This document shows, one piece after another, positions 14,316-24,089 of a stretch of DNA of 39,151 nucleotides. Under the pieces are notes generated by a model. The model made no database searches. It was not told the origin of the DNA and saw only the letters and a program-made list of their open reading frames with translations. A program made the position numbers and the translations under genes. The DNA lies in NCBI GenBank assembly GCA_024762915.1, contig JANTGL010000002.1, positions 1 to 39,151 on the forward strand. The letters run 5' to 3'. Origin of the DNA: Bacteroidales bacterium (GTDB lineage: Bacteria; Bacteroidota; Bacteroidia; Bacteroidales; JAADGE01). The stretch's first letter is position 1. Each line of letters opens with the position of its first letter.

Positions 14316-15830
14316 ATGAAAATGAAACTCTTTTTTCCGATTGCTGCTTTTGTTGCAGCTGCATTAATTTTAAGTTCTTGCGGCGGCGGCAGCACAACAG
14401 GTAACGAACAAATCGGTACTTATTCAACATCAACCGGATGGCAGTATAACAATGCAGAAAACGGCGGTTTTGAAGTCTCTACTTTTAACGAACAAAAAAC
14501 CGGTCCCGGTCTGGTCTTTATTGAGGGCGGTGCTTTTCAAATGGGAAGAACAGAACAAGATGTAATGTATTCTTGGAATAATATGCCGAGAAGAGTCACG
14601 GTATCATCTTATTATATGGACGAAACAGAAGTCAGAAATGTAGATTATCTTGAATATTTGCATTGGATAAGTAAGGTTTTCCAAGGAATGGATGCTATTT
14701 ATAAAGATGCTATACCTGATACTTTAGCATGGAGAAGACGATTAGCATATAACGAACCATATGTTGAATATTACTTCCGCTCTCCCATGTATTACACATA
14801 CCCTGTTGTCGGTGTAAACTGGATTCAAGCAACAAAATATTGTGATTGGAGAACGGACAGAGTTAATGAACAAATTCTTGTTGATCAAGGAATTTTAAGA
14901 TTCAGTCCTGATGATCAAACCGGTGCGGATAACTTTAACACGGAAGCTTATTTAGCAGGTCAATATGACGTCGGAGTAGAACACGGACTCCCCAATTTAA
15001 GCGGTGACGGTGAAAGAAATGTCAGAATGGAAGACGGTATATTACTTCCGAAATATCAACTTCCGACGGAAGCAGAATGGGAATATGCTGCTTTAGCATT
15101 AATAGGTAACTCGAAAGATTCTCCCGAAAGAATATGGTCAAACAGAATTTATCCGTGGAACGGTCATTATTTGAGAAAAGACACCAAAAAAGATTTAGGG
15201 AAATTTTTAGCAAACTTTAAAAGAGGTCGCGGTGATATGATGGGTGTTGCCGGCGCATTAAATGATAACGGTTCAATTACGGTTCCCGTTGATTCATACT
15301 GGCCGAATGATTTCGGATTATATTGTATGGCAGGAAATGTAAATGAATGGGTAAGAGACGTATACAGAGCAAATTCTTCTCTTGATGTTGAAGATTTCAA
15401 CCCTTTCAGAGGAAATATTTTTATGACGAAAGAAACTGACTCTGACGGACATATTGTTGAAAAAGACAGCACAGGTCATATTAAATATCGTGAAATGACT
15501 GATGAAGAAAGCATGGGACGTCATAATTACAGAAGAGCCTATAATATTAATTATAAAGACGGTGACCTTGAATCAAGTGTGGCGGAAGGTGATTGGTTAG
15601 CAGAAGATGAACCCGGTTCATCAAGAATGTATAAACAAGGTGATAAAAACGGAGTCGGAATGAGTTCTCTTGTTACGGACCATTCCAGAGTATACAAAGG
15701 TGGCGGATGGCGAGATAAAGCATATTGGTTGAGCCCGGGAAACAGACGATTCTTAGACGAAAAAGAATCAAGAGATGACTTAGGTTTCAGGTGTTCAATG
15801 ATCAGACTCGGAAGTCCGAGCGGAAATTAA
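14316..15830 (+). CDS. gldJ: Gliding motility/type IX secretion lipoprotein GldJ
   Basis: A 504-residue lipoprotein with a signal peptide and lipobox (ALILSSC, Cys near residue 22). The fold is the formylglycine-generating-enzyme-like/SUMF1 domain: GLVFIEGGAFQMGR near residue 65, YYMDETEVRNVDYLEYL, YPVVGVNWIQATKYCDWRTDRVNE, LPTEAEWEYAAL, MAGNVNEWVRDVYR, RVYKGGGWRDKAYW and DLGFRCSM at the end. GldJ stabilises GldK and the motor in the outer-membrane ring and is required for secretion and gliding. GldK has the same fold, but the YSTSTGWQYNN start and the neighbours porU upstream and murF downstream match the gldJ locus of Flavobacteria. A clear terminator follows. Confidence 0.85.
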   Translation: MKMKLFFPIAAFVAAALILSSCGGGSTTGNEQIGTYSTSTGWQYNNAENGGFEVSTFNEQKTGPGLVFIEGGAFQMGRTEQDVMYSWNNMPRRVTVSSYYMDETEVRNVDYLEYLHWISKVFQGMDAIYKDAIPDTLAWRRRLAYNEPYVEYYFRSPMYYTYPVVGVNWIQATKYCDWRTDRVNEQILVDQGILRFSPDDQTGADNFNTEAYLAGQYDVGVEHGLPNLSGDGERNVRMEDGILLPKYQLPTEAEWEYAALALIGNSKDSPERIWSNRIYPWNGHYLRKDTKKDLGKFLANFKRGRGDMMGVAGALNDNGSITVPVDSYWPNDFGLYCMAGNVNEWVRDVYRANSSLDVEDFNPFRGNIFMTKETDSDGHIVEKDSTGHIKYREMTDEESMGRHNYRRAYNINYKDGDLESSVAEGDWLAEDEPGSSRMYKQGDKNGVGMSSLVTDHSRVYKGGGWRDKAYWLSPGNRRFLDEKESRDDLGFRCSMIRLGSPSGN

Positions 15831-15855
15831 AATTAATTAAATTAAAATATACAAG

Positions 15856-15886
15856 AGACCTCTTTAACAGAAGAGGTCTTTTTTTT
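15856..15886 (+). terminator. Rho-independent terminator after gldJ
   Basis: A nine-base-pair stem, AGACCTCTT/AAGAGGTCT, with a TAACAG loop is followed by seven T. It separates gldJ from murF, whose own -7 box overlaps the end of the T run. Confidence 0.9.
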
Positions 15887-15893
15887 ATCTTTG
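15886..15893 (+). promoter_or_regulatory. -7 promoter box before murF
   Basis: TATCTTTG is a perfect TAnnTTTG match, 13 bases before the murF start. It directly follows the gldJ terminator, so murF is probably transcribed on its own with a very short leader. Confidence 0.6.
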
Positions 15894-15906
15894 CATAAAA
15901 CTAATT

Positions 15907-17229
15907 ATGAAAATTTCCGAATTATATAAAATCTTTTTAAAACATCCCGTAATCACAACCGACAGCAGGAATGTTCCTAAAAACAGTATCTTTTGGGCAT
16001 TGAAAGGTGAAAATTTTAACGGAAACAGCTATGTTCAAGATGCGCTGAATTCAGGTGCTTCCTATGCAATTACGGATGATAAAGCATCACTCATATCCGA
16101 AAAAACTATTTTGTTTAATGATACTTTAAAAACACTTCAATTATTAGCAAATTTTCACAGGAAGCAATTAAATTTACCCATATTTGCTTTAACCGGAACA
16201 AACGGAAAAACAACAACAAAAGAATTAATCTTAAAAATTCTTTCAAGCCAATACAATGTTATTGCAACTAAAGGAAACTTAAATAATCATATCGGTGTTC
16301 CTTTAACAATTCTCAGAATAAAAAAAGAAACCGAAATCGGTATTATAGAAATGGGTGCCAATCATCCGGGAGAAATTCAACAACTTTGTGACATTGCCGA
16401 ACCAAATTTCGGACTTATTACAAATATCGGGAAAGCACATCTTGAGGGTTTCGGATCTTTTGAAGGAATCATTAAAACCAAATCAGAACTTTACCAAAAT
16501 GTCATAAAAAATAAGGGTACGATATTTTATAATTCTGATAATCAGATATTAAATTCATTAGAAAAAGGTCCTAAAACAGTAACATACGGAGCAAATTCCG
16601 GGAACCGGTTAAATTCTCGCCTGTTATCCGTAAATCCTTTTGTAAATATTGAAATTGAAACGTTTGAAGGTCTCAAAACAGAAATTAATTCACAATTAAT
16701 AGGAACTTACAATTTTGAGAATATTTCAGCTGCTTCTTGCGTCGGAGATTTCTTTAAAATAAGTATTCAAAACATTAAGAAAGCGATTGAAAATTATACA
16801 CCGGATAATAACCGTTCTCAATTAATTAAAAAAAAGAAAAATGAGATTATCTTAGATGCATATAATGCAAATCCTACAAGCATGAAAGCTTCACTGAATA
16901 ATTTTTTAACTTTAAAAAAAAGAAAAAAAATAATCATACTCGGTGACATGTATGAATTAGGCAAATACTCAAAAAAAGAGCATACCGAAATATTGGAATT
17001 ATTAAAAATTGCATTCCGAGAAAATGATTCTGTAAAAGAAATAATGGTTACCGGTAACTATTTTAATGATGCGTTCAGCAATGATTTTCAAGATTCAGGA
17101 ATTATTCATTTTATAACAACAAATGATCTTGAAACCTTTTTAAAAAATAAAACGTATACTGATTGTACATTCCTTATTAAAGGATCACGAGCAATGAAAT
17201 TGGAAAATTTAGTTACTTTTATTGCTTAA
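15907..17229 (+). CDS. murF: UDP-N-acetylmuramoyl-tripeptide--D-alanyl-D-alanine ligase
   Basis: A 440-residue cytoplasmic Mur ligase that adds D-Ala-D-Ala to the UDP-MurNAc-tripeptide, the last soluble step in peptidoglycan precursor synthesis. The N-terminal domain has the TTDSRNVPKNSIFWALKGENFNGNSY-type substrate-binding region. The ATP P-loop is ALTGTNGKTTTKELI near residues 96-110. Later marks are GNLNNHIGVPLTIL, IEMGANHPGEI, TNIGKAHLEGFGS and ILDAYNANPTSMKASL. The C-terminal domain carries ILGDMYELGKYSKKEH. Length is usual. It has its own promoter downstream of the gldJ terminator. The gldJ-murF order is also seen in other Bacteroidota. Confidence 0.95.
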   Translation: MKISELYKIFLKHPVITTDSRNVPKNSIFWALKGENFNGNSYVQDALNSGASYAITDDKASLISEKTILFNDTLKTLQLLANFHRKQLNLPIFALTGTNGKTTTKELILKILSSQYNVIATKGNLNNHIGVPLTILRIKKETEIGIIEMGANHPGEIQQLCDIAEPNFGLITNIGKAHLEGFGSFEGIIKTKSELYQNVIKNKGTIFYNSDNQILNSLEKGPKTVTYGANSGNRLNSRLLSVNPFVNIEIETFEGLKTEINSQLIGTYNFENISAASCVGDFFKISIQNIKKAIENYTPDNNRSQLIKKKKNEIILDAYNANPTSMKASLNNFLTLKKRKKIIILGDMYELGKYSKKEHTEILELLKIAFRENDSVKEIMVTGNYFNDAFSNDFQDSGIIHFITTNDLETFLKNKTYTDCTFLIKGSRAMKLENLVTFIA

Positions 17230-17302
17230 ACCATGCAACTATATTATATTAAATATATCTGTATGTATCAATACTCTTAAATACTTTATTAAATACTAAC
17301 AA

Positions 17303-20300
17303 ATGAAAAAACTACTGATTTTAGTTATCGCTGTTTTGTTTTTTTACACACAAAACTCTGCTCAAACCCATTATTTTAAATTTAAAGTTCAAAATAAATC
17401 AGAACTTAAAAAAATAACCAAACTGATTTCAATTGATGATTATAAAGAAAATATTGTTTGGGCTTATGCTAATGATAAAGAATTTGAAAAATTCAGTTCA
17501 TTGGGCTATAAAATTGAAAAATTATCTTTAAATGATAAATCTTCAAAAGTGATAAATATGGCAACAACTGTTGCCCAAATGGCAAACTGGGACAGATACC
17601 CCACTTACGGAGTATATGTCCAAATGATGCAAAATTTTGCAACAAATTATCCCTCAATTTGTCAATTAGATACAATCAGCGATACTCAAAACGGAAGAAA
17701 AGTTTTGGTATTAAAAATATCCGATAATGTTGCGTCAAATGAAGCAGAACCTGAATTTTTCTATACATCAACCATGCACGGCGATGAAACAACCGGTTTT
17801 GTTTTAATGCTTCGTCTTGCCGATTATCTTCTTTCAAATTACGGAACAGATACCGAAGCAACTGATTTAGTCAATAATTTTGAAATTTATATAAATCCTG
17901 ATGCTAATCCTGACGGTACTTATTACGGCGGAGACAATGACGTTTCAGGTTCCAGAAGATATTTATACAACTCAGACGATCCGAACAGAGATTTCCCTTA
18001 CCCGCTGGATGTAAACAGTACGTCTTCTAATGTTGAAACAATCGGTATGGAAGACTTTGCATCAGCTCATCACTTTGTAATGTCTGCCAATTTTCACGGT
18101 GGTGCCGAAGTTTACAATTATCCGTGGGATTGTTGGACATCAAGTGAAAATACGCCTGCTGATGTAACTTGGTGGGAACATATCGGTCGTGCATATGTCG
18201 ATTCTGCAAGATTAATTAGTTCAAACTATATGACAAGCGTTGTTTCCGACGGAGTAACTGAAGGTGCCGATTGGTATTATGCTTACGGTTCTCGACAAGA
18301 TTATATGAATTATTTTCATCATTGTAAAGAAGTTACTATTGAATTGTCTAATACTAAAACACTTTCAACAGACCAATTACCTTTGTGGTGGGACATTAAT
18401 GAACGTTCCTTAATAAATTACATTAAAGAAGCCGGATACGGATTTAACGGAACGGTAAAAAACACAAACGGCGATCCTTTAGAAGCTAAAATTGAAATTT
18501 CTTCTTTGGACAAAGACAATTCTTGGGTTGTTACCGATCCTGTCAACGGCGATTATTACCGCCCCATTGCGCCCGGAACTTATAATGTTACTTATTCATC
18601 TTACGGATATATTTCTCAAACCATTTCGGTAACGGTAAATGATTGGGGAACGACTAACATACAAAATGTCGTATTGCAACAAGCAACACAAGTTGATGTA
18701 ACGGGAACAGTAACGGAAGAAGGAAGCGGAACGCCTATAGAAAATGTTAAAATTGAATTTTTAAATACACCTGTTTCTCCTGTTTTTACGGATGCAAGCG
18801 GACATTATACCGTTACGGGCGTTATGGAAAACAACTACGATATCAAAGCATCAAAATCCGGCTATACGGCTGTTATTAAAAATATTGATATTTCAACTTC
18901 AAATACAACCGTTGACTTTATACTTCCGATAAGCAATGCCATCAGTTTTGAAAGCAGTGTTCCGCCGATATTTACTTTCAGCGGAAATTTACCTTGGGTA
19001 CAAGTTACGAATGAAGCTTACGACGGTACAAATTCCATGAAATCCGGAGCCATTACGGACAATCAAACTTCTGTGATGGAAGCACAAATAAATGTAACGT
19101 CTGCCGGAAATATTTCATTTTATAAAAAAGTTTCTTCTGAAAGCGGATACGATTATTTTAAATTTTATATTGACGGAAATCTGCAAGATCAATGGTCAGG
19201 AACAATTGACTGGAGTCAAGAATCTTATGCTGTTTCATCAACCGGAATACATACCTTTAAATGGGAATATTCAAAAGACGGTTCCGTTAGTAACGGCAGT
19301 GATTGTGCTTGGGTGGATTATGTTGAATTCCCGCAATACGAAGAACCGGCAACTTATTCCGTAACTTTTAATGTGTCGGACGGAACAAATCCTATTCAAA
19401 ATGTTTCAGTAACTTTTAATTCTCAAAATAAAAATACAGATACCGGCGGACAAGCAATTTTCACTGAAGTTAATCCGGGGAGTAATCTGCCTTGGTCTGC
19501 TTCAAAGACAGGTTATAATACTGAAACCGGCACTTTAAATGTAATTGACGGGGATGTAAACAAAGATATCACTTTAACAGAGATTATTACTTATACCGTA
19601 ACATTTAATGTTAATGATGCTTCTTCTGATCCTGTAGAAAATGCAAATATTAATTTTAATTCTGAAAATATTTTGACAAATGCAAGCGGTCAAGCATTAT
19701 TTTATTCAGTTACTGCAGGGAATAATCTTCCTTATATTATTACAAAAAGCGGATATGCAGATATTAACGGCACCTTGAATGTGATTGATACTGATGTAAC
19801 TGAAAATATTACTATGTACGATGTTACTTATTCCGTAACTTTTGTTGTAAATGACGGGATAAATCCGATTGAAAACGCAAACATAAATTTCTATTCTCAA
19901 GATATTATGACTGATATAAACGGACATGCTGTTTTTAATAATATTTCTCCGGGAAATGATTTACCTTATGTAATTTCAAAAATAGGATATAATACATATA
20001 ACGGCACGCTGAATGTTAACTCCAATATTCAACAAACAGTTTCATTATCAACTAATGTAAGTATTGATGTAATTTTAAAACTTTCAGGGATTAAAATTTC
20101 ACCTAATCCGTTTAAAGATTTTGTTACAATTCAATTTTATACAGAAAACAGTGCTGTAACTATTATTAATATTTATTCTTTTCAAGGGAAATTAATTAAA
20201 TCAATACAAGCCGGAAAACTTAATCAAGGCAACCATCAAATCATTTGGAATGCATCTGATTCCAAAGGTCAAAAAGTTAAAAACGGGATATATTTTATTA

Positions 20301-20353
20301 ATATTCAATCTGATGATAAAATCAGAACAGGAAAAGTAATTCTGATAAATTAA
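17303..20353 (+). CDS. Secreted M14 zinc carboxypeptidase with type IX sorting domain
   Basis: A 1016-residue exoprotein with a signal peptide (LLILVIAVLFFYTQNSAQ). The M14 domain spans about residues 90-385. Zinc ligands are H159 and E162 in TMHGDETTG and H265 in ANFHGGAEV; the catalytic Glu is E347 in EVTIELSNT. Next come carboxypeptidase-regulatory-like domains (VTGTVTEEGSGTPIENVKI) and a concanavalin-like domain near residues 545-680. Three tandem repeats of about 78 residues follow, each opening Y(S/T)VTF. The tail (ISPNPFKDF...NGIYFINIQ) is a type A type IX sorting domain, so PorU should process it. It would release C-terminal residues from peptides outside the cell. Confidence 0.9.
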   Translation: MKKLLILVIAVLFFYTQNSAQTHYFKFKVQNKSELKKITKLISIDDYKENIVWAYANDKEFEKFSSLGYKIEKLSLNDKSSKVINMATTVAQMANWDRYPTYGVYVQMMQNFATNYPSICQLDTISDTQNGRKVLVLKISDNVASNEAEPEFFYTSTMHGDETTGFVLMLRLADYLLSNYGTDTEATDLVNNFEIYINPDANPDGTYYGGDNDVSGSRRYLYNSDDPNRDFPYPLDVNSTSSNVETIGMEDFASAHHFVMSANFHGGAEVYNYPWDCWTSSENTPADVTWWEHIGRAYVDSARLISSNYMTSVVSDGVTEGADWYYAYGSRQDYMNYFHHCKEVTIELSNTKTLSTDQLPLWWDINERSLINYIKEAGYGFNGTVKNTNGDPLEAKIEISSLDKDNSWVVTDPVNGDYYRPIAPGTYNVTYSSYGYISQTISVTVNDWGTTNIQNVVLQQATQVDVTGTVTEEGSGTPIENVKIEFLNTPVSPVFTDASGHYTVTGVMENNYDIKASKSGYTAVIKNIDISTSNTTVDFILPISNAISFESSVPPIFTFSGNLPWVQVTNEAYDGTNSMKSGAITDNQTSVMEAQINVTSAGNISFYKKVSSESGYDYFKFYIDGNLQDQWSGTIDWSQESYAVSSTGIHTFKWEYSKDGSVSNGSDCAWVDYVEFPQYEEPATYSVTFNVSDGTNPIQNVSVTFNSQNKNTDTGGQAIFTEVNPGSNLPWSASKTGYNTETGTLNVIDGDVNKDITLTEIITYTVTFNVNDASSDPVENANINFNSENILTNASGQALFYSVTAGNNLPYIITKSGYADINGTLNVIDTDVTENITMYDVTYSVTFVVNDGINPIENANINFYSQDIMTDINGHAVFNNISPGNDLPYVISKIGYNTYNGTLNVNSNIQQTVSLSTNVSIDVILKLSGIKISPNPFKDFVTIQFYTENSAVTIINIYSFQGKLIKSIQAGKLNQGNHQIIWNASDSKGQKVKNGIYFINIQSDDKIRTGKVILIN
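19356..20050 (+). repeat. Three tandem protein-domain repeats in the M14 peptidase gene
   Basis: Three successive units encode Y(S/T)VTF(N/V)V-D...NLP(W/Y)...GYxxxxGTLNV blocks. They are diverged at DNA level, so the duplication is not recent. They form a beta-sandwich stalk between the catalytic part and the sorting tail. Confidence 0.75.
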
Positions 20354-20381
20354 GTTTCGGGTTATTAACGGTCTATATAAT

Positions 20382-20420
20382 AAACTGCCGATAAGCATAT
20401 ACTTTCGGCAGTTTTTTTTT
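20382..20420 (+). terminator. Rho-independent terminator after the M14 peptidase
   Basis: A ten-base-pair stem, AAACTGCCGA/TCGGCAGTTT, with a 13-base loop is followed by a run of T. Confidence 0.9.
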
Positions 20421-20448
20421 GTACACGGTCGAAAAAATTTTACTTTAG
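20418..20448 (+). promoter_or_regulatory. Probable promoter of the acyl-CoA dehydrogenase gene
   Basis: TTTG at 20418-20421 and TACTTTAG at 20441-20448 are 19 bases apart, close to the Bacteroidota -33/-7 arrangement, although the -7 box departs from TAnnTTTG at one base. The -33 element overlaps the preceding T run. Confidence 0.4.
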
Positions 20449-20473
20449 CGCATTATTTTTAAAAAATATAAAT

Positions 20474-22258
20474 ATGAATAATAAAAATGCAATTAAGGGC
20501 GGAGAATTTATTGTAAAAGAAACATTTCCCGCAGAAGTTTTTATTCCTGAAGAATTTGATGAAGAAGCAAGAATGATTGCTCAAACTTGTCAAGATTTTT
20601 TGGATACTGAAGTGATACCGAATATTGACAGATTGGATGCTCACGAAGAAGGTCTTATGCCGAATATTCTGAAAAAAGCCGGAGAACTCGGTTTACTCGG
20701 AATTTCAATACCTGAAGAATATGAAGGTTTCGGGCAAAATTTCACGACGTCCATGTTAGTTGCCGATACACTCGGTGCAGGATATGCCTTTTCAGTAGCT
20801 TATTCTGCCGATACGGGAATAGGAACTTTACCTATAATGTATTACGGAAATGAAGAGCAAAAACAAAAATATTTACCGAATCTCGCAAGCGGTGAATATC
20901 TCGGTGCCTATTGCTTAACAGAGCCCGGAGCCGGTTCTGATGCCAACAGCGGAAAAACAAAAGCCGTACTTAACGAAGCAGGAACTCATTACATCCTGAA
21001 CGGTTCAAAAATGTGGATTACAAACGGTGGTTTTGCTGATATCTTAACGGTATTTGCTAAAATTGATGAAGATCGTATTTTGAGTGCTTTTATTGTTGAA
21101 CGAAATTTTCCCGGTATCACTTTTAATGCCGAAGAAAATAAGATGGGTATAAAAGGGTCTTCAACGGTTCAAATATTCTTTAACGACTGTGAAGTACCCG
21201 TTGAAAATCTTCTCGGAAACAGGGGTGACGGTTTCAGAATTGCATTAAACATTCTTAATCTCGGAAGAATAAAACTCGGAGCAAATGTTATAGGTGCTTC
21301 AAAAACAGCAATTAATCAATCGGTTCAATATGCTAACGAACGAAAACAATTTCGAACATTAATTTCCAATTTTCCGGCTGTTAAATATAAACTTGCTCAA
21401 CAAGTTATCAAAGCTTTCGCTAATGAAACTGCAGTTTATCGAATGAGTAAAAATGTTGATGATGCCGTAAATCGAAATATTGCAAACGGAATGGATAAAG
21501 GAACTGCAAATGTTGAAGCTCAAAGAGAATTTGTAATTGAAGCTGCATTAATTAAAGTTTTCGGTTCTGAAATGTTAGATTACATTGTTGATGAAGGGGT
21601 TCAAATTCACGGCGGAATGGGTTATTCCGCAGAAACGCTTATCGAAAGAGGATACAGAGACTCTCGAATTAACAGAATCTTCGAAGGAACAAATGAAATT
21701 AACAGAAACGTTACCGGTGATACTTTAATTAAAAAAGGATTAAAAGGAGAAATTCCTTTATTTGAAGAAGCTGCAAAAATTGCAGATTATCTTGGTAAAT
21801 TTCCTGAAAATCCCCAATTTAAAGGTGATTATTTTGAAGATATTTCAATAATCGTAAAAAATTTTAAAGCCGTATTCTTATTACTGGTTGATGCAGCTCA
21901 TAAAAAATTCGGAAAAAAATTATCTCGCGAACAAGAAATCATTTTCAACTTTGCCGATATTATAATGGAAGCATATGTTTCTGAGTCTTTATATTTAAGA
22001 ATAAATCGTTTACAAGAAATAAAAGGTGAAGAAGCCGGTAAAATCTATAAAGATATGCTCAATGTTTATCTTTTTGATTCTTCCAATATTATATACAAAC
22101 AAGGTCTGGAAGCAATTTATTCGTTTATTGACGAAGCTGATCAAGAAAAATACATCAATGCTTTAAGATGTCTTTCTAAGGTAAAATCCGTAAATGTTAA
22201 AGAAGCAAGAAGAAGAATTGCCGATAAATTGATTGAAGATAACAAATTTCAATTTTAA
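20474..22258 (+). CDS. Acyl-CoA dehydrogenase, long form with C-terminal extension
   Basis: A 594-residue FAD enzyme of fatty-acid or related acyl-CoA beta-oxidation, making the trans-2-enoyl-CoA and passing electrons to ETF. Family marks are YCLTEPGAGSDANSGKTKA (FAD/substrate loop near residue 155), NGSKMWITNGGFAD, GGMGYSAETLIERGYRDSRI, and the catalytic base E404 in RIFEGTNEINR. About 170 residues follow the usual end, as in VLCAD-like members, where an extra helical domain sits. The chain-length preference cannot be read. It stands alone between two terminators; no ETF or thiolase gene is adjacent. Confidence 0.9.
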   Translation: MNNKNAIKGGEFIVKETFPAEVFIPEEFDEEARMIAQTCQDFLDTEVIPNIDRLDAHEEGLMPNILKKAGELGLLGISIPEEYEGFGQNFTTSMLVADTLGAGYAFSVAYSADTGIGTLPIMYYGNEEQKQKYLPNLASGEYLGAYCLTEPGAGSDANSGKTKAVLNEAGTHYILNGSKMWITNGGFADILTVFAKIDEDRILSAFIVERNFPGITFNAEENKMGIKGSSTVQIFFNDCEVPVENLLGNRGDGFRIALNILNLGRIKLGANVIGASKTAINQSVQYANERKQFRTLISNFPAVKYKLAQQVIKAFANETAVYRMSKNVDDAVNRNIANGMDKGTANVEAQREFVIEAALIKVFGSEMLDYIVDEGVQIHGGMGYSAETLIERGYRDSRINRIFEGTNEINRNVTGDTLIKKGLKGEIPLFEEAAKIADYLGKFPENPQFKGDYFEDISIIVKNFKAVFLLLVDAAHKKFGKKLSREQEIIFNFADIIMEAYVSESLYLRINRLQEIKGEEAGKIYKDMLNVYLFDSSNIIYKQGLEAIYSFIDEADQEKYINALRCLSKVKSVNVKEARRRIADKLIEDNKFQF

Positions 22259-22278
22259 AATACTTTGAAATTACTTTT

Positions 22279-22307
22279 AAGAGTTGCTTTACGGCAACTC
22301 TTTTTTT
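22279..22307 (+). terminator. Rho-independent terminator after the acyl-CoA dehydrogenase
   Basis: A nine-base-pair stem, AAGAGTTGC/GCAACTCTT, with a TTTACG loop is followed by T residues. The element overlaps the last codons of the convergent mtnA gene. On the minus strand the T run is weak, so it probably works mainly for the plus-strand gene. Confidence 0.85.
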
Positions 22308-23299
22308 ATTCCGTGTGAAGTAATATAAGCTGTAATATATTTTGAAGGAGTTATATCAAAAGCCGGATTATAAACTTGAGAATTCGGATTTGCAATTTGA
22401 ATTCGTTGTTCTTTACCTTCTGCATTAATCCCGTTTATAAACAAAACTTCATCCTGACTGCGTACTTCAATCCGAATATCTTCTCCTGACAAACATTTTT
22501 TATCAAAGGTAGAATCAGGCGCAGCAATATAAAACGGAATATTAAATTCTTTAGCTAAAACCGCTTTTTCAAATGTGCCTATTTTATTAGCAGTATCGCC
22601 GTTTGCAGCAATTCTGTCAGCACCGGTTATTACAATATCAATTTTCCCTTGCATCATCAACAATCCGGCAGCATTATCTGCAATTATAAAATGCGGTATT
22701 CCTGCTTTTTGCAATTCCCAAGCTGTTAATTTTGACCCTTGATTTCTGGGACGCGTTTCATCGACAAAAACCGTAATTTTCTTTCCTGATTGAAGGGCTT
22801 TAATAATCGGTGCCAGGGCAGAACCATATTCTACCAAAGCCAAGGGACCGGCATTACAATGTGTTAATATCCCGAAACCGTCTTTAATTAATTCATTTCC
22901 GTATTCTCCGATTTTTTTTCCTGCCTCCGAAGTTTCATCTGCAATTGCCTGAGCTTCTGATTCAGCATCTTTTACGGAAATTAATGCTTTTTCATAAACT
23001 CTTTCAACGGCAGCGAATAAATCGCGAGCAGTCGGTCGTGTTGCTTCAATTCTATTTTTAGCAGTTAACAGAAAATCTTGATATATATCTTTTGGAGCTT
23101 CCGAAGCTGCTTGCATCACGGCAAAACCGGCAGCTGCGCCAATAGAGCCGGCACCTCTTACAATCATTGTTTCAATGGCTTTACAAGTATCGGTATAAGT
23201 TTCAGAAATAAAGACTTCTTCTTTGAAGGGAAGTTTTATCTGATTTATCATATACACTTTTCTTCCTTCAGCCCAAACTGCTCTTTTATTTTTTAACAT
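22289..23299 (-). CDS. mtnA: S-methyl-5-thioribose-1-phosphate isomerase
   Basis: A 336-residue enzyme of the eIF2B-like isomerase family that turns methylthioribose-1-phosphate into methylthioribulose-1-phosphate in methionine salvage. Marks are RGAGSIGAAAGFAV, the catalytic C148 in THCNAGPLA, ETRPRNQGSKLTAWEL, and the catalytic D228 in ITGADRIAANGDTANKIGT. I chose ATG 23299 because AAGAAGAAG directly precedes it and the conserved N-terminus starts there; an ATG at 23332 would add 11 unlikely residues. It overlaps the end of cdaA by 14 bases, so the two are translationally linked. Its 3' end carries the opposing gene's terminator stem. No other methionine-salvage genes are in view. Confidence 0.88.
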   Translation of the reverse strand: MLKNKRAVWAEGRKVYMINQIKLPFKEEVFISETYTDTCKAIETMIVRGAGSIGAAAGFAVMQAASEAPKDIYQDFLLTAKNRIEATRPTARDLFAAVERVYEKALISVKDAESEAQAIADETSEAGKKIGEYGNELIKDGFGILTHCNAGPLALVEYGSALAPIIKALQSGKKITVFVDETRPRNQGSKLTAWELQKAGIPHFIIADNAAGLLMMQGKIDIVITGADRIAANGDTANKIGTFEKAVLAKEFNIPFYIAAPDSTFDKKCLSGEDIRIEVRSQDEVLFINGINAEGKEQRIQIANPNSQVYNPAFDITPSKYITAYITSHGIKKELP

Positions 23300-24089
23300 C
23301 TTCTTCTTGATTTGATAAAAAGAAATATTCAAGTTTTTTTCTCAAATCAGTAATACTGATATTCTTTTGATAGGCAGAACTATAGAACAATGAGATATTA
23401 CCTGTTTGCTCAGAAACAACGATCACAACGGCATCTGTTTGTTCTGTTATACCCATAGCCGCACGATGTCTTAAACCGAAATCTTCATACCGAACATCTT
23501 TATCAGAAACCGGTAAAATACATCCGGCTGCAACAATTTTATCATTTTTTATTATTACGGCTCCGTCATGCAACGGACTGTTTTTAAAAAACAAATTATT
23601 TAAAAGTTGGGAAGAGGTTTCGGCATTTAATTTAATACCTGTTTCAATAATTGAGAACAATTCAGATTCCCTTGAAATAACAATCAACATACCGGTTTTT
23701 GTTTTTGACATCGACGTGCATGCCTTTACTATTGACCAAACCCTTACGGAAGGTTCTTCATCATTGAAAAATGGTAACAAGTTTTTAAAAGAGAAATTTA
23801 TTTTTGATAAATATTTATTACTCAATAACATAAAAAATTTACGAATCTCTTGTTGAAAAACAATTAATAAAGCAATCACCCCTACTCCCATCACGTGTCC
23901 GAGAATAGTGCTTATTAAAATCATATCAAATGCTCTGACAGTAAGCCATACAAGATATAATAATGCAATACCCGTGAATATTTTTATTGCTGCCGTTCCT
24001 TTAATTAAAAAATAAATCTGATATAAAAGAAATGCAACAAGCAGAATATCAACGATATCCTTTAACCCTATGTGAAGAAATCCGAAAAT
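23286..24089 (-). CDS. cdaA: Diadenylate cyclase CdaA (c-di-AMP synthase), ATT start proposed
   Basis: Makes c-di-AMP from two ATP at the inner membrane. DAC-domain motifs are SPLHDGAVIIKNDKIVAAGCILP (DGA) and FGLRHRAAMG (RHR). The first ATG (23924) would cut off most of the membrane region. Upstream in frame lies the family's usual N-terminus, GLKDIVDILLVAFLLYQIYFLIKG then IFTGIALLYLVWLTVRAFD, back to a stop at 24113. That stretch has no ATG, GTG or TTG; ATT at 24087-24089 (then FGFLHIG) is the best candidate. With it the protein is 267 residues, the usual length, with three membrane segments. It sits between folP and mtnA, 54 bases after folP; a folP-cdaA pair recurs in Bacteroidota. Confidence 0.85.
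   Translation of the reverse strand: MFGFLHIGLKDIVDILLVAFLLYQIYFLIKGTAAIKIFTGIALLYLVWLTVRAFDMILISTILGHVMGVGVIALLIVFQQEIRKFFMLLSNKYLSKINFSFKNLLPFFNDEEPSVRVWSIVKACTSMSKTKTGMLIVISRESELFSIIETGIKLNAETSSQLLNNLFFKNSPLHDGAVIIKNDKIVAAGCILPVSDKDVRYEDFGLRHRAAMGITEQTDAVVIVVSEQTGNISLFYSSAYQKNISITDLRKKLEYFFLSNQEEDVKK

Noticed and set aside
23922..23924. First ATG as the cdaA start
   Set aside because: It removes two conserved membrane segments that are encoded in frame just upstream.
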